Shown here: positions 23,420 through 36,700 of the stretch, piece after piece | Numbering within the stretch: position 1 is the stretch's first letter | Layout: each line of letters starts with the position of its first letter | Source: Lanius collurio | Taxonomy: Eukaryota > Chordata > Aves > Passeriformes > Laniidae | DNA: 64,000 nt | Assembly (NCBI GenBank): GCA_020086605.1 | Contig: JACBWW010000084.1 | Coordinates: 1,446,401 to 1,510,400, forward strand | Reading direction: 5' to 3' | The notes under the pieces: model-generated | Seen by the model: only the letters and a program-made list of their open reading frames with translations | Database searches by the model: none | Told to the model about the DNA's origin: nothing | Program-made: the position numbers and the translations under genes

Positions 23420-24200
23420 AGCGAGTTGAGAACCACCCCCGACAGTCTCCACCCATGGGGGACGGGGCGGAGGGAAGTGGGGTGCGGGAGACGGGCTGCG
23501 GCTCCAGGATGCCCTGCCGGGCCCCTCAGACGGGTGGGGAAGTGGCGAGGGGGAAACAAGGGAGGGCGGCCCCCGCGCCAATCCCGCAGCAGCTGGGGCC
23601 AAACGGGCGGGCCTGGCCCCCCCCCTCCTCCTCCCTGGGGTGGCTCCCAGAGCCCGCCTTTACCTCCTTCCTGCGCTGCCGGCGGGCGCGGCGCCGGCTC
23701 CTCGCCCCACGGGGCCGGTTACACAACGCCGGCCGGGACGGGCGGGTTATGTAAGGACCGTTCTCAACAGGGCCCTACCCATGTCCGCGGAAGTTTAACG
23801 CGGTTCAGGGTGGGAGGGTCCCAGGGCCGGAGCGTCCCTAAAGCCGGGGGTCCTGGAAGGTCCCGGAGAGGCTCCGGCGCCGCTCCCACCGCCCCATCAC
23901 AACTTCAGGCCACGCCCCCCAGCGGGTGTCCAAGGGGCGGGGCCAGGGTTCCCGCCAGCAGCGCTCGCCCAATGGCAGAGCGCCAATTCGAAGGAGGGGC
24001 GGGGCTGAGCGCCGGGGCGGCTCAATCAGCCCCCGAGCAGCGCCCAGGGGGCGGGGCCGCCTGCCCGTTGCCAGGCGATGGCGGAAGTCCAGCCCCCGCC
24101 GCGCGCCGCCTCACGGGCCTGGGGCGGGAGCCCGGGGTTGGCCGTTGTGGGTCGTTAGTTAACTAGAGGGGGTAATTAGTAAGTAGAGAGGGTGGAGGCC
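23420..24200. promoter_or_regulatory. CpG island between CRY4 and UBE2T, possible bidirectional promoter
   Basis: Very CpG-dense, with several GGGGCGGGGC GC boxes and CCAAT boxes at about 23967 and 23982. UBE2T lies to the right on plus, with its start codon about 0.9 kb beyond the island. CRY4 lies to the left on minus. A possible minus-strand donor (GGAG|GTAAAG, exon edge 23664) would suit a CRY4 5' non-coding exon joined to the acceptor near 19950. Confidence 0.6.
23747..23754. promoter_or_regulatory. D-box (PAR bZIP/E4BP4 site) in the CRY4-UBE2T CpG island
   Basis: TTATGTAA, a perfect match to TTAYGTAA, the element bound by DBP/TEF/HLF activators and the NFIL3/E4BP4 repressor. A weaker related site, TTACACAA, sits at 23719-23726. 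D-boxes drive clock- and light-controlled genes, including cryptochromes and photolyases in fish. Placement next to CRY4 is suggestive, but the transcription start is unknown. Confidence 0.45.
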
Positions 24201-25118
24201 GTTCCGAAGGGGTTGTGTGAGGGCTCTTGGAGGGGTGAGGCTGTAGGAGGCCGTTCGTCTCCTTGGGGAGTGGGAAGGGGGTCGCAGTTCTTGTCCGCGT
24301 GTGGGGGTAATTAGGCTGAGGGGCTAATTAATTAGGCTGATGGAGGGGATTGAAACGCTTCTTCAGTGGGGATAGTTAGGCTAGGGATGGAGTGAAACTG
24401 AGGGGTGCTCGGGCGGGAGAGTCTGTGTGGTGTTAGTGGTGCCTGAGGGAAACGATACTCCCTGGTGGGGGCAGTTAGGCCTAGGGGGGCTGCCCCCCAT
24501 CCTCAGGGTGAGTGGTTAGGGCTGTAGCGTGTTATCGAGACAGGCTCCTCTCACGGTGGACTGGTGGGTGTCCCCATGTCCCTGTCCTTGGGGACTGGGA
24601 GTGGGGCAGAGCAGACTCCTGCTTTGAGAGTGTCAGAGGCATTGCTGTGGCCGGGAGTGGCCCATCCCTAGGCAGCTTTCGCTTTCCACCTGCACAGGAA
24701 GGGGGAGGTGGGGCCTTTGGGTGGGATGGGGCACTGATGGGTGACCCCAGCAGGGCAGTGTGTACCCTAACCATGAAGGGACATGAGTGGGCCTGGGGCA
24801 GATGCTACTGTCCCATAAGGGGTTTAAAGCCTGGTCATGGCCTCCATGACTTCATTAGAGTTTGTTAAACCCCAGGGCTTATTATACTCAGCTGGGGACT
24901 GAGGAGATGGCATGGATTATAAAGAGTCTCATTCCCGTCCTCCAGCAGGTGCAAGAGCAGCTTCAGGAACAGGTTCAGCCTCTCTGTGACTCTGGTAGCA
25001 CATCAGGATAACAGCTCAAAACCCACATCCGCAGCCAAAAAAAATTCTCAATATAAAGTCCTGTTTCTGAAAATCCAGGTTTGTCAGGACCAGGATCTGG
25101 TCTCAGAGCTCCAGCACC

Positions 25119-28806
<3,688 letters not shown>

Positions 28807-28947
28807 GGGAGTTTGTTCTCTTGGGGCTGTCACTGTCCCCTTCCCCTCACACAGGTACAAGAAAAGACTCTGCCTTTAGAGAGCTGCACCAGCTTTGCGT
28901 TTCTGTTTGCTTGGCATGGGTTTTTTTGTGAAAAGCTCCATTATATT

Positions 28948-28953
28948 AATAAA
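28948..28953 (+). promoter_or_regulatory. UBE2T poly(A) signal
   Basis: AATAAA 142 bases after the UBE2T stop codon, followed by T/GT-rich sequence typical of a downstream element. Confidence 0.75.
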
Positions 28954-28989
28954 GTATAAAGCTTTTATATCTATTTTTCTGTTTTGTTG

Positions 28990-29711
28990 AGTGGAGGTTT
29001 TGGAATAGTCAAAAGAAAACTGGAAGCACCGCTTCAGCTTCCAATTTCCAACTTTCAGAGACATGGGAATTGCACCAAGTAGTTCAGTTTCTATTTTCAC
29101 AACCAAATGAGAGCAGGAGCTGAGCAGCAGACAGGTCAGAACCAGCTGGTGGGCATCCTTTCCTGGGAAAAGGCTTAGTTTTCCATATAACCTCAAGGGC
29201 TAAATCATTAAACTCAAGTCTTACAACCCTGGCTCTCCAGAGCAGTCTGTTAGGTTCCAGTTGGACCATTTAGGATAGCCTGGATGGTGTCTTGGCTCTG
29301 TTATGACTTCAGGAGGTGGCCAGTGATAAGAACCAGCTCAGAGCAGGTGAGGAAGAGCCCAAAGGATTCCTGAAGATCCTGGCATGGATGGATGTGGAAG
29401 AGTGGGGATGTCAGTGATGTGAGGAGCATGAGGAGCACAGCTCTCAGTGTTCCCACAGATCCAGAAATGAGGGCTGATTGCAGATCAGAGCAAGTGAGGG
29501 GCTCAGCCTCTTGCTCTGCAGGAATTTAACCGATGTCCTGTCCCTGCTCCCAGAAAAGTGAGCCAGGCCCACCTCTGGAGCAGAGACAGGACTCGGCAAG
29601 GTTCCCAGTGCCTGGGAAGGGATGAAGCTCAGTGATGAGCTGAGCTCTGATGGCTGAAGAAAGGCTGTGTCCTCGGCTGCTCCCAGAGCCCTGGGCCTGT
29701 CCCTGTCCCAC
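28990..29711. other. Short gap between UBE2T and the tetraspanin 3' ends
   Basis: The two genes converge here. No repeat, exon or clear minus-strand poly(A) hexamer was identified; part must be the tetraspanin 3' UTR. Confidence 0.5.
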
Positions 29712-32092
29712 TCAGTCAAAGTTGTAGTAAAGGCAGAAGGCGAAGAACATGGCGAAGATCTGGAATGATGGAGGAGGGAGAGAGTTAGCCCCTGGCTGCA
29801 GTCAGAAACAGAGAGGGGCTGGAGGGTCCCTGGCCTGGGACCATTGCTGTGCCCCTCAAGGGGTCTGGGCCAGCTGTCCTGGTGCTGCACAGGGACACCA
29901 GAGCAAGGAGACCCAGGGGGACAAAAGCAAAGCCTCCCCTGTCCCTTCACCTGCCCCATCTTCAGGGGAGAGTGGGCTCCATTACCATGAGACAGACCTG
30001 ACCCCTTTGTGCTCTCCTTGCCTACTGAGCAACCCCCGTACCACAAAGAGGGGACCCTCTGCCTGCCCTGTCCCCAGCCCCCTCATTACCTCAATGCCCA
30101 GCACAGCCAAGCTGCAGGTCCCAGGGAGGGAGATGTACCTCTGCAGGGTCCTGCCGAAGGTGGAGAAGCAGCCCTGGGGCAGGGAGAGGAGACTGGGGCT
30201 CTCTCATGTTCCCCATAGCCACAGGGAGCCCAGAGGGGGACTGGGGGGTGGGAGTGTCTTCTTTGGGGCAGGACAAGCTGAGGACTTTGGGAGCAACTGG
30301 ACTGTCAAACCACAGCCAGGCCACGTCCCAGGCTCCTGTCCCTTATGCTCTTCTCCGTGAGCCTGGGAAGGGCTGAGGCTGAGACAGGGACACAGACACA
30401 GCAGAGCTGTGCTGTACCTGCTCGTGGATGTAACCAGGGCTTCTGTCCTGACACTGCTCCCAGCCCAGGAGCTCTCCCGCCTGCAGAAGCCCATCCCTGG
30501 TACAGCATGCCCGTGGCCATGGTGTCCCTGGGTGCAGCTCCTGGAAGCGAGAGCCATTCCCAAAGTCTTCAGGTCCTAAAACGCCACAACATGAGAACTG
30601 GAACAGAAGAGAAACACCATCACCATGGTCACCCTTGGTGGATCCTGTGTGTGCTCCATATGCCCTAGGAGCCTCCCAGCTGCTCACCGTGACCATGAGG
30701 GTGTTCCAGGCTGTGGAGAAGACCTCAGCACCCTCATCTCCACCATAGTTCCTCCGCAGCTCGGACAGGAAGTGCTCAGGCTGGACCTGTGGGATTGGTG
30801 CCAGGGCTGGGACTGTTCCTCTCCCACTCTGCTCAGCACCAGCTCCTTTTGAACGGAGCTGGGCACCCAGTGAGCCCCTCCACCTGCTTTGAGGTTTGTG
30901 TTGTGGTGCTGGAGGTGAGGGGAAGGATGTCCCCACACCAGCCCCAGTTGCCTGGTGGACTCTGAGCCATGGCCGTGGTGTGACAGAGGGAGGCTAGTGA
31001 CACTGGGGATGGTGCCAGTACCTGTTTCCAGTGCACCAGGAAGAGAACGGCCCCAACAAGCTGCGTGAGGAAGACGAGGCTGACGAGGATGAAGAACTGG
31101 AAGGCAGCAAGTGAAGGAATCAGAGACCAGCCTGATCCCACAAGCAACTTGCTCACATTATCCCTGCCCTCCTCTGCACCAGCCCTGTCTGTGCCCTGCA
31201 TCCTCGAGATGAGGGATGTGTGTGTAGCTCCTGGGAGCACATGCCACATCTCTGACCACTGTAGCTACAGGGGTTAAAAACAAGCACCATCTGCAAGGGA
31301 CTGGGGATGCTGAAGAAATGAGGGTGTTGGTCCTCAAACAGGTGTTTCTGTCCCTCACCAGCAGTGGGGATATCTTGGAAATGTCACGTGGGACAAGTCA
31401 GTGGCTTCAGAGAGAATTGACCCTCCTTGGTGGCTTTATAAATCCTCTGGGCTCTAAACTGAGACTCACAAGGTGGGGTAGTGGATGACAGGATGTGCTG
31501 AGGATGAGGAACACCAGCTCCTGGCTCCTCCAGGAACACCTGCATCCCCAACCACCCTCCAGGCCATGACTTCTGCCCCCAGTGCCCCTCCCTCACCAGC
31601 AGCAGGAGTGGGCGGCTCCGGCGCAGGGCCCCGCAGCAGCCCAGGAAGCCCAGCAGGGACAGGGCGATGCCCACGGCCAGCAGCAGCCAGGCGCCTGCAC
31701 TCAGCACGGCCCTGGCTGCCACGATGTCCTGGAAACCAGCTGGGTCCACGGACACCCAGACTCCGACGCCCACCAGGCATGTCCCCCCAGCCTGCAGGGG
31801 GAGGTCAGGAGATGATCGTGGAGTCAGGGGATGTCCAAGGCTTGGTCCCCTCCCTGGGATGGGTGTCACCCACCCGAGTCAGACAGAAATGTCACCCCAT
31901 GTGAGTGGGGGATGTTTAAACCCTTCGTCCCCTCCCCGGGACTGGTGTCATCCACCCCTGCGCCAGCTGGAGATGTCGCTCCCCAGACACAGGTTCCCTC
32001 CACCCCTGCACCCCACAGGGCCCAGGCGGACTCACAAACACCAGCACGTTGAAGATGAACATCAGGTACTTCATGCAGCTCAAGACACCCAT
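29712..32092 (-). CDS. Tetraspanin, complete (7 coding exons, 245 aa), TSPAN18/TSPAN1-like
   Basis: Four-pass membrane protein of the tetraspanin family, which organises membrane microdomains with integrins and other partners. Coding exons (minus): 32036-32092, 31597-31791, 31022-31096, 30688-30786, 30418-30597, 30090-30173, 29712-29759; GT-AG throughout, 738 nt. N-terminus [19 protein letters not shown] resembles TSPAN18. TM1-TM2 cover exons 1-2 ([26 protein letters not shown]), TM3 exon 3, and TM4 exons 6-7, ending CLYYNFD. The large extracellular loop has the diagnostic CCG, then PRACC, EQC and GC, giving the six-cysteine pattern. The membrane-proximal juxta-TM cysteines needed for palmitoylation are present. 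Family assignment is firm; orthology is not. Confidence 0.9.
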
Positions 32093-33180
32093 GGGGACAC
32101 CAGGAGGGGGGACACAGCAGTGTTTGTCCCTATGGAGGGGAGAGCAGAGCCCTGGCCACAGCCAGCCCTGACTTGTCCTGGACCCAATGGCTCCAGCAGA
32201 ATGTGAGGGGATGCAGCCTCCCAAAATTCCCAGATCATTTTGTATCCCCACCATCTCCCATGACACCCAAAAAAGCCCCAAACCTGTGTTCTCTTCAAAT
32301 TCGTGTCCCCTCCCAACCACATGTATCCTTCAAACCGCATGTCCCCAGTCCTATGTCCCCTCCAAACCCTGTGTCCCCACCAAATCCTGTGTCCTCTACA
32401 AATCCCATGTCCCCTCTAAATCCTGTGCTCCCTTCAGCCCTCACGCTACTCACCCTGTGGGAACAGCAGGTGACCCAGGTACCTCCAACCTTCCCTAGTG
32501 CTGCCAGCACCTAGATAATATCATGAAGGTCAGAAAATCCCTCCCCCCTTCCCACTCCAGCAGCCCCCAAGAAACCCCTTCCAGCAGGGAGGAGATGAAT
32601 GATTGATGGGGAACAGGATCCACCATTGTGCCGGCGGCAGCAGGGAGTCTCCGGCTCTTGTCAGTCAAGGAAATTAAACCTGCGGACAGGGAAAGACGAG
32701 CCGCCCCACCAGGCTGGGGTGACCTCGGCCATCAATTATTGCTGTGGCCGTTCGGGGAAGCCCTCAACAGCCACACACGGGACCCATGGGCGGGCAGATG
32801 GTGCTGCAGGAGCTGTCAGCTGTTGGGACGCAGGGACATCCCAGATGGATGACTGGGTCTGTTGTCTCTCATTGCTGACACTAGGAACTTTCTAAACACA
32901 GAGTCATGTTAGAAAGGAGACATTATTTATCCTGCATCAGGTGCAATGAGGAGGTTTCCACGAATCAAGCACACCGAGGGGTAAAAAGTTAAATCTTCTC
33001 TACAGTAAAATTTACATGAACACGCCTATCTAAAGCATATTCTTTGCCTGCCTAATGCATATTTATTTTGGTGATGTGACTTTACTCAATGCTTGAAACA
33101 CAAAGTTCCTTTCTTCATTAAAGCATCTTCTGTTGAAGAAGCTGAATTATGTTTGCAAAAGGCGAGAAAATTAATCCTGG
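32093..33180. other. Upstream of the tetraspanin gene; intergenic before ADIPOR1
   Basis: Contains a loose minisatellite (32337-32435) and otherwise no recognisable exon. The tetraspanin transcription start and any 5' non-coding exon should lie here; no TATA box or CpG island stands out. Confidence 0.4.
32337..32435. repeat. Imperfect ~18-bp minisatellite
   Basis: About five to six copies of a unit like catgtcccctccaaatcctg, upstream of the tetraspanin start codon. Confidence 0.7.
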
Positions 33181-33189
33181 GGGCAAATA

Positions 33190-33765
33190 ATTCAACTGGA
33201 AGACAACAACCGGCAGCTGGTATCGGCGTCCCCGCGGCCCCCGGGCCCTGCGGGGCTCTGTCCCCCCGCGGGACCCCCGAGGTGCCAGCAGGGGGCAGCC
33301 GAGCGCGCGGCCACAAAGCTGCGCGGCGCGGCCAGAGCGCCTCCCGCCGGCGCTTCAGCCGGGCGGCTCCACCAATGGCAGCGGGCGGCGGCGGGAGGGG
33401 CGGGAGGAGAGGGACACAGACAGCGGCCTTGGCCAATCATAGGGCGCCATCCCCGGGGCGGGGCCCTGTGGGAGCGTGGCCCCGAGGCCGGAAGCGGCGC
33501 TCTGCGTTCCCGTTCCCTCAGCGTTGTTTCCGGTGCCGCTGCCGCTCGCGGGATGTAGCGGCCGGTGAGGGACGGGCGGGGGAGCGGAGGGTCCGAGCGC
33601 TGCCCGGGACGGGCGGGGCCGCTGCGTCCAGCCCATCGGGGAGAGCCCTGCCGCCGGTGCCCCCGGTTCTTGTAACTCTGTGCTTCTTCCCCCTCCCCAG
33701 CGCGGCGGCAGAAGGACGCGGAGGGACCTTCACCGGCTGCCTGGGAGCCGCACGGACCCGCCACC
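33190..33765 (+). promoter_or_regulatory. ADIPOR1: ADIPOR1 CpG-island promoter and 5' non-coding exon
   Basis: CpG-dense with CCAAT boxes at about 33373 (ACCAATGG) and 33433 (GCCAATCA), GC boxes, and ETS-type CCGGAAG/TTCCGG motifs at about 33489 and 33527. A non-coding exon appears to end at 33564 (GCCG|GTGAGG). It would join to 33701 (CCCAG|CGCGGC), the exon that carries the ATG. This is a TATA-less housekeeping-type promoter. Confidence 0.7.
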
Positions 33766-33768
33766 CCG

Positions 33769-36700
33769 ATGGCGTCCCGCAAGGCCCCCGCCGGGGCGGG
33801 CAGCGGTCTGGCGGCTGCCGGCCGGGACCGGGATCGGGAGCGAGAACGGGCGCATCTGGAGCTCGCCGAGCTGGGGCCGCTCCTAGAGGAGAAGGGGGAC
33901 CAAGGAGCCACCGGTGCAGCCAGCGTGAGCCCCTCCGAGACCCCTGGGCGGGAGGGCATCCAGAGCCTGGCTCAGTCTCCTCGCTCCGCCCCCGCGGATT
34001 ATCCTGGGAATCTGCCCGTTATCCCATTAATAGCTGGAGGAATACGGCTCCGTGTCGTTCCTCGGGCCGGTCCCTGCTCCGAGCCGGCCCAAACTGTGCT
34101 CCTGCCGAGCAAGCGTGGAGCTGGGATAGTCTGGGATCGCTGTGTCTGTGCCGGGTGTTCCCAGAGTGTTTACAGTGCCCCAGCATTTCCACAGGGCTGG
34201 GAATCACCTTCCCGAACCCTCTTCCGTGTGGGGAGAGCTGGAGCTGTGCCAGGACCCTGAGCGTTTCCAGTTTGGAGCCGCCTCTGCTCGGGTGGGCCGG
34301 GTCGGGTTTCCCGACTGGGCCGAGCGGCCGTTCCAGCCTTGTTTGTAGGGATGAAAATCCCTGGCGGTAATCCCGCTTCTCGACGGGATAAATCTGGGAT
34401 TAGCCCGCCCCGGATGGGTCAAACTGTTGCTTGCATAAACGAGGGTGACTGGCAGGTCCTGCCCATCCCCTCGGAGGGATGAAGCCACAGGTGCTCTCAG
34501 AAGAGCAGGGATGATTCCTCTCCTGGGGGCTGGAATGGTTCCCTCCCGGCTCTTCTCCCTGCAGGCCGAGGACCCACCGTGCCCGGCAGCCCGCGAGGAG
34601 GAGGAGGAGGTGGTGCGAGTGCTGACCCTGCCCCTGCAGGCTCACCATGCCATGGAGAAGATGGAAGAGTTCGTGTACAAGGTACTGGGGTCTGCAGTGA
34701 TCCCCCAGTCCTGATTTTGGAGCAGATTCCCCAGTCCTAGGGCACAGGGTGGTGGGATGTGTCCAGATAAAGCTCCACGTGGCCACGGTTGGCTCCAGCT
34801 CTGCTGCACTGCTCCCAGCAGCATCTCCCAGGAACGGTGTATGATGGGGATGGCCGGGATGGGGCCTGGCCCAGCCATGGTGGGTGAGGATCTGGGGACA
34901 ATCCCGGTGTTCCTGCAGGCCTGGGTGGGGCCCAGAAGCACCAAGTGCCATGCCTGCAGTCACTGTGGTTGCTGTGCTTGTTCCCTGATCAAACGGGAAT
35001 TACCACAGGGAACAGTCTGTGGGTGTGGAAGGGTTAAAGCTGAAGGCATGAATCGCCCCTGGGGGGACCAGGAATCACTTCCTGGGGGTGGGGAATCAGT
35101 CCCTGGGAGGACCTGGAATCACTCCTTGAGGGGCTATGGGGAGCAAAGTGCAGGGTGTGACTTACAGGGTCCCACAGGGCACCTGATGTCAGAGAAGCCA
35201 AACTTCCCCTCCCCAGGAAGCATCCCAGGGCTGGGCTGTTCCCCGTGGATTTGGGGCTCTGGGCTGCCCTGATCCCCTTGGTGTGTTGCAGGTGTGGGAA
35301 GGGCGCTGGCGTGTGATCCCATACGATGTCCTGCCCGACTGGCTCAAGGACAATGATTACCTTCTGCATGGACACCGGCCCCCCATGCCCTCCTTCCGCG
35401 CCTGCTTCCGGAGCATCTTCCGGATACACACCGAGACAGGCAACATCTGGACACACCTGCTGGGTGACTGTGGGGAAGGGGGAGCTCTGGGACTGGAGGG
35501 GCTCAGACCCTGCATTAGGGCCAGGATGGGCTCCCTGCTGGGTCCCCTCCATGCCCAGGGCTCCCTGTGTGGATCCTGTGCATGCAGTAGGATCGGACAT
35601 GGAGTGCCTGGAGCTCCTGGAGCCCCTTGGGAGAGAGGGACCAGGGCTGGGCTCAGCCACTGCAGGAGTGAGACTGGGAAATGTGTCCTGGACAAAACAG
35701 GGAGGACTCAGAAATGAGGCTCTGAAATGAGTCCAGAGGAGGCCACAGAGATCCTCTGGGGGCAGGAGCTGTTCTGCTCTTCTGCTCTGGAGCCAGGCTG
35801 GGAATGCTGGGAATACTTAGCCTGGAGACAAGAAGACACCAGGGAGACCTTAGAGCCCCTTCCAGTGCCTAAAGGGGCTCCAAGAGAGCTTAAGAGGGAC
35901 TATAGACAAGGGCTGGGAATCACAGGACAAGGGGGAATGGCTTCCCACTGCTAGAGGGCAGGGTTAGATGGGATATTGGGAAGGAATTCCTCCCTATGAG
36001 GGTGGCCCTGGCACAGGGTGCCCAGAGCAGCTGTGGCTGCCTCATGCCTGGAAGTGTCCAAGGTCAGGTAGGATGGGGCTTGGAGCAGCCTGGGATAGTG
36101 GAAGGTGTCCCTGTCTATGGCAGGGCATGGGAATGGGATGAGCTTTAAGGTCCCTTCCCACCTAAGCAAGTCTGGGATTCCATGACCCTGTGAAACACAG
36201 GGATGCTCAGCAGCTCTTTGCCCTGTGCCTTCCCTTGACCCCATCCCTGCCCATTTGCACTAACAAAGGCCTCAGCCAAGGACCCGCTGTGGGCCACTGA
36301 GCACCCCTGGGACACATTCAGGACCTCCCAGAGCATGGCCAGGCCTGTTGTCATCCTGGCTCTGCTGAACTCTCCCACAGTCCCCCTGACTTCCTGCTCC
36401 ATGTGTTCCTGCAGGGTTTGTTCTGTTCCTCTGCCTGGGTATCCTGACCATGCTGCGGCCCAACATGTACTTTATGGCTCCTCTCCAAGAGAAGGTGGTG
36501 TTCGGGATGTTCTTCCTGGGAGCAGTGCTGTGCCTCAGCTTCTCCTGGCTTTTCCACACTGTCTACTGTCACTCAGAGAAGGTCTCACGGACTTTTTCGA
36601 AGTGAGTCAGCATGAGTGTGGTCGTGTGGTCTCCTGGGAGGTTTTGCGTTCTTGCAGCACTTACTCTTGGAAAGCACTGCATTCCTGAGTGTTTCATCCT

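Larger units (their letters stand above)
19960..23420. other. Intergenic or 5' non-coding region between CRY4 and UBE2T
   Basis: Apart from one CR1 copy (20408-20800) and a loose three-copy repeat (21964-22050), no exon is recognised. The proline-rich 164-codon minus-strand frame at 21610-22104 looks like compositional chance. If CRY4 has a non-coding exon in the CpG island, this interval is its first intron. Confidence 0.4.

Noticed and set aside
23426..24166. 246-codon plus-strand frame between CRY4 and UBE2T
   Set aside because: It lies wholly within a CpG island and is G/R/P/A-rich low complexity. The UBE2T start is later and unmistakable.
33093..34370. 425-codon plus-strand open frame
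   Set aside because: It overlaps the ADIPOR1 CpG island and exon 1 in another frame and crosses clear splice sites. The composition (G, R, P, A rich) is what GC-rich DNA gives by chance.
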